From contig JADFKI010000241.1 in assembly GCA_022565015.1 (NCBI GenBank), forward strand, positions 1 to 5,614: 5,614 bases of DNA. Reading direction: 5' to 3'. Each line of letters opens with the position of its first letter. Within the stretch, counting starts at the first letter, position 1. The notes beneath the pieces were generated by a model that saw only the letters and a list, made by a program, of their open reading frames with translations, did not search any database and was not told the origin of the DNA. Both the position numbers and the translations under genes were made by a program. Source of the stretch: Chloroflexota bacterium (lineage in GTDB: Bacteria; Chloroflexota; Dehalococcoidia; Lucifugimonadales; JADFKI01). This document shows, piece by piece, positions 1 to 4,887 of this stretch.

Positions 1-768
1 CTTCGCGTCGATCACCGCAACACGCTCGGGATACTTTCCGTATCGTTCCTTGAGCAATTCCTGCTCATCCCGGTAACCTTCGTGAAATGCCTGAATGCGG
101 CGCTTCTCTTCCCTCTGTCTTCGCTTGAGCGCTCGAATCAGTTCGCGGTAAGGCGAAGTCATCTGGCGCAGAATTTCGATGCGAGCCGTCAAGTAAGCAT
201 CAACGACCGAAATCGTCGGCGCATCCGGAATTCCCTGCTGGGGAAAGGGCGCCAGCGTGATATCCGGGAGCACCGTCTCCAAGCGGCGCTCTAATTCGCC
301 CGTGGCCAGGTTCACCGTTACGCTGCGAAGTTCCTCCTCACGCACGTCGGTCAGGAACGTAATCTGAAAAAGGAAACGGGCGAAACGGACGTTGCACGGG
401 CGGGCATCACCTAAAGCTAGATCCGCACCAGCAACAGTGATCGCTCTTTCTACTTGCGTAGGAATTCTTGGGTCATCCAGATACATCCCGCTGATGTAAA
501 CTTCCGAAACCCCGCCCTTCTCGACACCGAAATCCAGAAGACGGTCGAGGATCGGATTGCCGAAGACCATCAAGTCAGCGTCCGGCTCTTCCGCTTTTAC
601 TTCCGGATCGAAGGTGAATCGCCACGTTTCGGCAGAAACGTTCAACTTGGCCGCAAGGTTTCGCGGCAGCAACGCCTCGAACAGGGCGTCTTCCACTTCT
701 TCCCAATCGCCCCCATGGGCCAAAATGGTTGTCAGAATGTAATTCCTGATGGTGAGAGTGTGCTCCAT
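1..768 (-). CDS. Putative SNF2-helicase-associated partner protein, C-terminus off the left edge
   Basis: An uninterrupted frame of 256 codons starts at ATG (768-766) and leaves the window without a stop. No catalytic motif is recognisable. Residues 1-55 look like a mixed alpha/beta region with an LLP segment (33-35). Residues 66-80 read LMVFGNPILDRLLDF, which resembles the 'G-[HN]-P-hydrophobic-D' segment I recall from C-terminal regions of RapA-like SNF2 helicases. Residues 132-158 (FLFQITFLTDVREEEL, then a TGE) also fit that helicase-associated type. Residues 205-256 are strongly charged and probably helical or coiled coil (RALKRRQREEKRRIQ). No signal peptide or membrane segment is seen, so it is probably cytoplasmic. 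ATG directly follows the helicase TGA, with a purine-rich GGGGAAG a few bases upstream, which suggests translational coupling. The family link is from memory of sequence patterns. The existence of the frame is clear; its function is an inference. Confidence 0.72.
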   Translation of the reverse strand, partial: MEHTLTIRNYILTTILAHGGDWEEVEDALFEALLPRNLAAKLNVSAETWRFTFDPEVKAEEPDADLMVFGNPILDRLLDFGVEKGGVSEVYISGMYLDDPRIPTQVERAITVAGADLALGDARPCNVRFARFLFQITFLTDVREEELRSVTVNLATGELERRLETVLPDITLAPFPQQGIPDAPTISVVDAYLTARIEILRQMTSPYRELIRALKRRQREEKRRIQAFHEGYRDEQELLKERYGKYPERVAVIDAK

Positions 769-1350
769 TCAGTCCGCTTCCCCCGCGCTCTGAAAACGGT
801 CACCGAATAAGTTGTCCTCGATCTCGACTGTGCGGCGGTGTTCTTCCCGCGCACTTGCGAGCCGGTCGCCGAGATCACCCATCCGCCGCTCGAACACGTC
901 GTCCGTCTCGGCGGTGATCCAGTTCTCGAACACGATCTCCTCGAACGGGCGGTGCTCCTCGACTCGACCGAGGATCATTCCGACTTCGCCCACGACGAGC
1001 TCGAACAGGTTGATCTTCGCGTCGAGGAGTTCGAGTATGGACGCCTCGAGGGTGCCGACCGCGGAGAAGTTGAACACGAGGACTTCGCACTCCTGACCGA
1101 TGCGGCTCAGCCGTCCGATGCGTTGTTCGATGCGCATCGGGTTCCAGGGGAGATCATAGTTGAGCAGAGCGCGGCAGAATTGAAGATTTCGTCCTTCGCC
1201 CCCAGACTCGGTCGAGAGCAGCACCCTCGCCGGTCCCGCGAACGCCTTTACCGCCGCTTCTTTGTCACGCCGGTTCAATCGGCCGTTGAATATCGCTGTT
1301 TCGACGCCGGCCTCAAGTAACTCTTTGGCGAGGTAGGCTTGGGTTTGGGT
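769..1350 (-). pseudogene. SNF2/RapA-type helicase, C-terminal lobe only (5' truncated remnant)
   Basis: About 193 codons encode the second RecA-like lobe of a superfamily 2 SNF2-type ATPase. Recognisable sequence starts at TQTQAYLAKELLEAGVETA, continues through FNGRLNRRDKEAAVKAF, then motif V (STESGGEGRNLQF) and motif VI (PMRIEQRIGRLSRIGQ). It then has the DAKINLFELVVGEVGMILG tail typical of RapA-like helicases, and ends at TGA 771-769. The whole first lobe is absent: Walker A, the DEAD/DEAH box and the start of motif IV. Upstream sequence is the end of fabI in another frame. A GTG at 1428 opens the frame, but its first 26 residues are arginine/histidine-rich out-of-frame fabI sequence, so that start is not credible. 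Without the ATP-binding lobe it cannot be an active translocase. It may still be transcribed from fabI. An intact gene spliced wrongly during assembly is the main alternative. Confidence 0.85.
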
Positions 1351-1352
1351 CG

Positions 1353-2129
1353 CTAGATCCCCATGATGCTGTAGCCGGTGTCGACGTGGATGATCTCGCC
1401 CGTGACCCCGCTGGAGAGGTCGCTGCACAGGTAAAGAGCCGTCTTGGCCACCTCTTCGGCCGTGATGTTGCGCTTCATGGGAGACCGCTCGGCGTGTATC
1501 CTCTTCATGTCCCGGTAGTCACTGATCACTCGCGACGACAGCGTGTCCAACGGACCGGCGGATATGGCGTTCACGCGGACGTTGTCTTCGCCAAAATCGG
1601 ATGCAAGCTGCCGTACCTCGTTCTCCAGCGCGGCCTTCGCCGTTCCCATAATGTTATACCCTGGGAAGACTCGATTCGCGGCCTGAAAGGTCAATGTTAT
1701 TATGCTGCCGCCGTTTTCGATCATGAGCGGCGAGGCGTGTCGCGCTATCGAGACAAGCGAATAGGCGCTGATGTCCAGAGCCAGCCTGAAGCCCTCGCGC
1801 TCGGTCAGCATGAACTTGCCGCCGAGGTCGTCGCGATTGGCGAAGGCGATGCTGTGAACGATGATGTCGATGCTGCCGAAGGCTTCACCGATCTTCTCGA
1901 AGGCAACAGCGACGTTCTCGTCTGAGCTGACGTCGCACTCTACGAGCATGGTGTCACCCCAGGGCTCCACGAGCTTGGCGACGCCGCCACGTAGCCGTTC
2001 GTTCTGATAGGCTATCGCGATGCCCGCCCCGGCCTCGTGCAGTATCCGAGCGATCGCCCAGGCTATGCTGCGGTGATTGGCGACGCCGAAGACGACGGCC
2101 TTCTTTCCTGACAGGTCAATGGAATACAT
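1353..2129 (-). CDS. fabI: Enoyl-[acyl-carrier-protein] reductase (NADH), FabI type
   Basis: FabI carries out the last reduction of each cycle of type II fatty acid synthesis in the cytosol, reducing trans-2-enoyl-ACP with NAD(P)H. The 258-residue product has the usual family length. It shows the nucleotide-binding turn GVANHRSIAWAIA (15-27), CDV (65-67), HSIAFA (92-97), the FabI hallmark DISAYSL (119-125), the Y-x6-K catalytic pair Y158/K165 in YNIMGTAK, ISAGPLDTL (189-197) and a C-terminal VTGEIIHVDTGYSIMG. The first of the two conserved active-site tyrosines (Y146 in E. coli, in YLGA) is Phe148 here, in TFQAA. The ATG at 2129 has a GGAG Shine-Dalgarno (2140-2137) seven bases away. The gene stands alone behind a long non-coding stretch, and its TAG stop (1355-1353) touches the helicase remnant. 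A FabI-like short-chain reductase with another role is possible, but the motif set favours FabI. Confidence 0.92.
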   Translation of the reverse strand: MYSIDLSGKKAVVFGVANHRSIAWAIARILHEAGAGIAIAYQNERLRGGVAKLVEPWGDTMLVECDVSSDENVAVAFEKIGEAFGSIDIIVHSIAFANRDDLGGKFMLTEREGFRLALDISAYSLVSIARHASPLMIENGGSIITLTFQAANRVFPGYNIMGTAKAALENEVRQLASDFGEDNVRVNAISAGPLDTLSSRVISDYRDMKRIHAERSPMKRNITAEEVAKTALYLCSDLSSGVTGEIIHVDTGYSIMGI

Positions 2130-2198
2130 CGGACTTCTCCATAAGCCTCGCGCCTACTCTTAATTGGCTCTGAGTGCGTCGATATCCGCATTAATGCT

Positions 2199-2396
2199 TT
2201 AGCCCACAGGCAGCGGGTAAGGGCTCCTGTTGTCGGCGCATAGCATTGTAGGGCCTTTGGGCGTGGTAGAGCAAGACAAACACCGGCATTCGGAGGGCTG
2301 TTCGGCGGGCCCCGATATGAGAATATCAGAGAGCCCATCAGGTAGTAACGCTAATTCAACGTTGTCAATGTAGAACGTATTGCCGTCAATCAGCAT
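2199..2396 (-). CDS. Doubtful small ORF, 65 aa, possibly a remnant
   Basis: ATG at 2396 to TAA at 2201-2199. The N-terminal half contains NTFYIDNVELALLPDG, which recalls the 'F-[YI]-[ID]-D-x-V-x-L' strand seen near the end of beta-sandwich carbohydrate-binding domains. The second half has three cysteines (CRCLSC) and no recognised motif. A TAA stands immediately before the ATG in the same frame, and there is no good Shine-Dalgarno. It could be a decayed gene end or chance, and it overlaps the fabI promoter candidate. I do not recognise a family. Confidence 0.15.
   Translation of the reverse strand: MLIDGNTFYIDNVELALLPDGLSDILISGPAEQPSECRCLSCSTTPKGPTMLCADNRSPYPLPVG
2245..2274 (-). promoter_or_regulatory. 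Weak sigma70-like promoter candidate for fabI
   Basis: On the minus strand TTGCTC (2274-2269) and TACAAT (2250-2245) are separated by 18 bp. The -10 matches consensus at 5 of 6 positions and the -35 at about 3 of 6. Transcription would start near 2238, leaving a leader of roughly 110 nt before the fabI ATG. In GC-rich DNA such matches arise by chance, so this is only a candidate. Confidence 0.22.
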
Positions 2397-2445
2397 TTAA
2401 TTCTGCCCGACCACAGAATCCGTCAACAGCTCCCTTGGAATAATT

Positions 2446-2484
2446 CTCCCTCCTCCTGTGGAAGGGGGCTAGAGTCAGAGGGCG
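2446..2484 (-). repeat. Palindromic repeat copy A (minus orientation, diverged)
   Basis: An imperfect hairpin unit: CCCTCCTCC pairs with GGAAGGGGG around a 3-base loop with one mismatch and one G-T pair. It is followed by a tail GGCTAGAG...GAGGGCG that matches copy C at 14 of 18 positions. It lies 6 bp from copy B in opposite orientation, so A and B together form an inverted doublet. Confidence 0.65.
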
Positions 2485-2490
2485 ACGATT

Positions 2491-2530
2491 CACCCTCATC
2501 CCAACCTTCTCCCGTCAAAGGGAGAAGGGG
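2491..2530 (+). repeat. Palindromic repeat copy B (plus orientation)
   Basis: A 40-bp unit: a leader CACCCTCATCCCAA followed by a perfect 9-bp stem, CCTTCTCCC (2505-2513) with GGGAGAAGG (2520-2528), around the loop GTCAAA. It is 39/40 identical to copy E (2723-2762). Short palindromes of this CCTTCTCCC/GGGAGAAGG kind are scattered through many bacterial genomes outside genes, and this looks like a REP-type element. Confidence 0.85.
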
Positions 2531-2604
2531 TTTTCCTTGTTCCAAAGACAGCGCCGGAACGTTTTGCTCGTTAGCTTTTTGGTTTTCTATCAAGTGAGGC
2601 ATAT

Positions 2605-2644
2605 CCTCCCTCCCCTCGTGGGAGGGAGCTAGAGGGAGGGGGCG
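2605..2644 (-). repeat. Palindromic repeat copy C (minus orientation)
   Basis: A perfect 9-bp stem, CTCCCTCCC (2606-2614) with GGGAGGGAG (2620-2628), around the loop CTCGT, followed by the tail AGCTAGAGGGAGGGGGCG. Compared with copies B and D the stem differs at three positions on each arm, and every change is compensated. The loop resembles the reverse complement of the loop of D, its opposite-facing neighbour 23 bp away. Confidence 0.78.
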
Positions 2645-2667
2645 TTTGTCATTTCCGAAGCTTCTTT

Positions 2668-2703
2668 CCCCATCCTAGCCTTCTCCCACGAAGGGAGAAG
2701 GGA
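2668..2703 (+). repeat. Palindromic repeat copy D (plus orientation)
   Basis: CCCCATCCTAG leader, then the same perfect 9-bp stem as copy B, CCTTCTCCC (2679-2687) with GGGAGAAGG (2693-2701), around a different loop ACGAA. It shares the CTAG of the leader with copies A and C, unlike B and E which have CCAA there. C and D form the second inverted doublet. Confidence 0.82.
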
Positions 2704-2722
2704 CATCGGCGCGCACGCCGGA

Positions 2723-2762
2723 CACCCTCATCCCAACCTTCTCCCGTCAAAGGGAGACGGGG
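2723..2762 (+). repeat. Palindromic repeat copy E, at the 3' end of the monooxygenase gene
   Basis: 39/40 identical to copy B; the one change (A to C) makes a mismatch in the stem (2739 against 2758). It begins 9 bp beyond the stop of the leftward monooxygenase gene. Its hairpin, with the small GGGG-CTTTA-CCCC stem at 2759-2771, would lie at the 3' end of that transcript. There it could slow RNA decay or stop transcription. No run of T follows on the minus strand, so it is not a classical intrinsic terminator. Confidence 0.82.
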
Positions 2763-2771
2763 CTTTACCCC

Positions 2772-3716
2772 CTACACGTCGCTAACGGGATGGTAGCGCG
2801 GCACGATCTCGCGGCCGAGGATTTCCAGCTGCTCCTGCATCATCTCCGGAGGGCACGCCGGACGGACCACGAACTTGTCCGCACCGGCTTCCACGAACCG
2901 GTCCACCAGCTCGATGAAGTCCTCCGGCCTGCCAAAAGCGGAAAACGAGTTGTAGTCGACATCCTCACGCCGGCGCAGCATGTACGGCGCGGCGATGCGC
3001 TCCGCCTCCTCCCGCGAATCGGCGAAGCAAAAGGCGAACAGGGCGCCGTAGTGGTCGTCCTCGATGTCGTTGCCGTACTCATCGGCCCACGTCTTGATCT
3101 TCTTCACTCCCTCGCCAACCTCCTCAGGCGTTGCCTGAGACACCAGCCAGCCGTCGCCGATGCGTGCCGTGCGCCGCATTGCGGCCTCGCTGCGGCCGCC
3201 AATCCATATGGGCGGCAGTCCGTCGGGAGGGAACACGGGCTTGGGTTGAATCGTCACGTTGTTCAGCGTGAAGTGCTTGCCGTGGTAGGTGACGTTGTCC
3301 TCCTTCCACAGAAGACGCATGACCTCCACGGCCTCCTCCGTTCGGCTGACGCGCACCGAGCGCTTCGTACCGCAGGCCTCGTACTCCGTCTCGTCCTCGG
3401 TGCCCAGCCCGATAGCCGGAAGCGACCTGCCGCCTGACAGAAAGTCCAGCGTGGCGATCTCCTTGGCCAGAATGGTGGGGTTGCGAAGGGGCACGGCAAG
3501 CACGCTGGTCCCGACCTTTAGCTTCTCGGTCCGACCAGCGATGAAGGACAGCGCAACGATGGGCTCCATGTTGAGGGTCGAAGACACGATTCGGTCGCTG
3601 AGCCACAACGAGTCGACGTCGAGCTCCTCGCAGGCATCGACGTAGCGCCACAGGTGCTGAGGGTCGGCGTCGGGAAATGGCCAGCCACCGAACCCGATTC
3701 CAATTCTTACAGACAT
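2772..3716 (-). CDS. Luciferase-like monooxygenase (LLM class, probably F420- or flavin-dependent oxidoreductase)
   Basis: A cytosolic TIM-barrel oxidoreductase of the bacterial luciferase superfamily, which uses reduced flavin or coenzyme F420 to oxidise or reduce small organic substrates. The 314 residues are the usual length. MSVRIGIGFGGWPFPDA opens the first strand. LKVGTSVLAVPLRNPTILAK (66-85) and the following LDFLSGGR form the typical central block. RTEEAVEVMRLLW (125-137) precedes YHGKHFTL, and PPIWIGGRSEAAMRRTARIG plus DGWL (168-191) is the signature of the F420-type branch. FGRPEDFIELVDRFVEAGAD (251-270) is the usual C-terminal helix. The start is supported by AAGGA (3728-3724) seven bases before ATG. 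The substrate and the choice of cofactor cannot be read from the sequence. It is transcribed away from the methyltransferase, with a promoter candidate at 3753-3781. Confidence 0.92.
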   Translation of the reverse strand: MSVRIGIGFGGWPFPDADPQHLWRYVDACEELDVDSLWLSDRIVSSTLNMEPIVALSFIAGRTEKLKVGTSVLAVPLRNPTILAKEIATLDFLSGGRSLPAIGLGTEDETEYEACGTKRSVRVSRTEEAVEVMRLLWKEDNVTYHGKHFTLNNVTIQPKPVFPPDGLPPIWIGGRSEAAMRRTARIGDGWLVSQATPEEVGEGVKKIKTWADEYGNDIEDDHYGALFAFCFADSREEAERIAAPYMLRRREDVDYNSFSAFGRPEDFIELVDRFVEAGADKFVVRPACPPEMMQEQLEILGREIVPRYHPVSDV

Positions 3717-3739
3717 TTCTCTTTCCTTACACAGGTTAT

Positions 3740-3751
3740 ACGGGTTCCCGT
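3740..3751. promoter_or_regulatory. Short inverted repeat, possible operator
   Basis: ACGGG-TT-CCCGT is a 5+2+5 inverted repeat. It lies over or just downstream of the predicted start of the monooxygenase transcript, between its -10 candidate and the ribosome binding site. A dimeric repressor could bind there, but a 10-base match in GC-rich DNA is weak evidence. Confidence 0.2.
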
Positions 3752-3752
3752 G

Positions 3753-3781
3753 AGTGTACCGCCGATGCGTGGCCCGTGCAA
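3753..3781 (-). promoter_or_regulatory. Candidate sigma70-like promoter for the monooxygenase gene
   Basis: On the minus strand TTGCAC (3781-3776) and TACACT (3758-3753) are exactly 17 bp apart. This would place the transcript start near 3746, about 30 nt before the ATG. A second AT-rich -10-like string, TATAAC, lies closer to the gene but has no matching -35. Confidence 0.33.
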
Positions 3782-3814
3782 CAAAGACGGGGTGCCCGCA
3801 ACGCAGAAAAGAGG

Positions 3815-3842
3815 TTGTTCCTTACGATTGCTGTGGTAGGAT
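3815..3842 (+). promoter_or_regulatory. Weak promoter candidate for the methyltransferase gene
   Basis: TTGTTC (3815-3820) and TAGGAT (3837-3842) are separated by 16 bp, in the divergent region between the two gene starts. Matches are 3 of 6 and 4 of 6. The leader would be about 105 nt. It is the best plus-strand candidate I found, but weak. Confidence 0.2.
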
Positions 3843-3954
3843 TGGCCCGCAGGGTTGAGGCCTCCCCTCTCTTTGAACGGAAAAGGGCATAGGTTTGAAA
3901 GGCTTCGCATTCATCAGGTCGAGGTGAGGTAGACCCTGACACGGAAGGTGACTT

Positions 3955-4800
3955 ATGGCCGACGAGCCACAGACCGAAGCGAACCAAGAACGGTACACTC
4001 ACGGCTACGGCGTTGCTTCGCAAGTCATGGCGACCAGGTCGGCTGGTCGTCAGGCCGGCTTTTTTCTTCCCCACCTTCGGTCGGGCATGAGTCTGCTGGA
4101 CTGCGGCTGCGGGCCGGGTACGATTACCCTCGGGCTGGCCGAAGCGTTAGCTCCCGGCGAAGTCGTAGGCATAGACATAGGGGCCGGCGAGATCGAACGT
4201 GCGACGACTATCGCATCAGAGCAAGGAGTCGCCAACGTCAGATTTGAAGTTGCAAACTCTTATCAACTTCCCTTTGCCGACTCAACATTCGACGCCGTTT
4301 TTGCCCATACGCTCCTGGAACATCTCGTTGAGCCTGACAAGGCCCTGTCTGAAATGCTCCGAGTCTTGAGGACCGGAGGCGTCATAGGCGTGCGTGACAG
4401 CGACTGGGGAGGCGTTGTTATCAGTCCTCACGACGAAGCCGTCTTAAATTTTTTCAAGGTACGGGAACAGGTATGGCGATTGAACGGCGGCGACCCGAGA
4501 CTGGGTAGGCGGCTTGCGGCTATGCTGCGAGCTGCCGGTTTCAATAGGGTGCAGACAACTGCCTCGTACAACATGTACGGAAATTTTGAAAACGCGGAGC
4601 ATTTCGGCGGGGTGGAAAACATAGGTGAATTCTTTGCTCGGTACGCGGAGTTGCCCCAGTTCACGGAACGGGCACAAGAGCATGGCTACGCCGATGCTGA
4701 AGAATTAAGAGGATTCGCAAAGGCATCACGGTCATGGGGCCGCCATCCAGATGCTTTGTGGGCCTATTCCAACTTTGAGGCTGTCGGCTGGAAGGCGTGA
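3955..4800 (+). CDS. Class I SAM-dependent methyltransferase (UbiE-like, YTHG type)
   Basis: A soluble 281-residue methyltransferase of the Methyltransf_11/25 kind, using S-adenosylmethionine. The N-terminal ERYTHGYG (12-19) and FFLPHLRSGMSLLDCG match a group common in Actinobacteria and Chloroflexota, with YTHG followed by LLPHL and then the SAM motif. Motif I is LLDCGCGPGT (47-56). The acidic residue for the ribose is D74 in GIDIG. LPFADSTFDAVFAHTLLEHL (105-124) holds motif II. LRVLRTGGVIGVRDSDWGG (135-153) forms the next strand and turn. NGGDPRLGRRLAAMLRAAGF is the usual helical part of this group. The ATG at 3955 has GGAAGG (3943-3948) six bases away. The acceptor substrate is unknown. 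It is followed 87 bp later by the SMP-30-family gene on the same strand, so cotranscription is possible; I found no terminator between them. Confidence 0.9.
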   Translation: MADEPQTEANQERYTHGYGVASQVMATRSAGRQAGFFLPHLRSGMSLLDCGCGPGTITLGLAEALAPGEVVGIDIGAGEIERATTIASEQGVANVRFEVANSYQLPFADSTFDAVFAHTLLEHLVEPDKALSEMLRVLRTGGVIGVRDSDWGGVVISPHDEAVLNFFKVREQVWRLNGGDPRLGRRLAAMLRAAGFNRVQTTASYNMYGNFENAEHFGGVENIGEFFARYAELPQFTERAQEHGYADAEELRGFAKASRSWGRHPDALWAYSNFEAVGWKA

Positions 4801-4887
4801 CCTCTCCCCGCGTCGTTTCAATTCGATGCCAGGATTAGGAGCGCCCTGGTCAGGCCGGGATGAGGTATATCTTACAAAGGAGCATCC

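Larger units (their letters stand above)
2130..2771. other. Long intergenic stretch between the monooxygenase gene and fabI
   Basis: About 640 bp without a convincing gene. From left to right it holds the fabI leader with its ribosome binding site and a weak promoter candidate (2245-2274), a doubtful 65-codon frame (2199-2396), and five palindromic repeat copies between 2446 and 2762. The sequence at 2531-2604 between the repeat pairs is T-rich and carries nothing recognisable. I checked 2220-2330 for a tRNA because of a GTGGTAGAGC string resembling a D-arm; the rest of the cloverleaf is missing. Confidence 0.6.

Noticed and set aside
838..1320. 160-codon plus-strand frame opposite the helicase remnant
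   Set aside because: It is the antisense shadow of the helicase lobe; the minus-strand frame has clear motifs V and VI, while this one has none.
1351..1428. GTG start at 1428 giving a full 219-residue helicase product
   Set aside because: The first 26 residues are out-of-frame fabI sequence rich in Arg and His, with no family resemblance and no ribosome binding site. The true helicase sequence begins near 1350.
2250..2310. tRNA-like string with GTGGTAGAGC and flanking GGGCC/GGCCC
   Set aside because: No anticodon arm, no GGTTCRA T-loop and no acceptor pairing at the right distances.
2446..2762. CRISPR array
   Set aside because: Copies alternate in orientation, differ in sequence, and are separated by 6, 120, 23 and 19 bp, so there are no regular spacers.
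2790..3437. 215-codon plus-strand frame opposite the monooxygenase gene
   Set aside because: Its translation is a Leu/Arg/His-rich shadow without motifs, while the minus frame is a clear luciferase-like protein.
3863..3886. Possible sixth copy of the hairpin repeat (CTCTCTTTGAACGGAAAAGG resembles a worn version)
   Set aside because: It aligns only with several gaps and the stem is largely lost; chance similarity in a purine/pyrimidine-skewed stretch is as likely.
4801..4887. Separate promoter (TATATC near 4866) for the SMP-30-family gene
   Set aside because: No -35 at the right distance, and the transcript would start inside the ribosome binding site.
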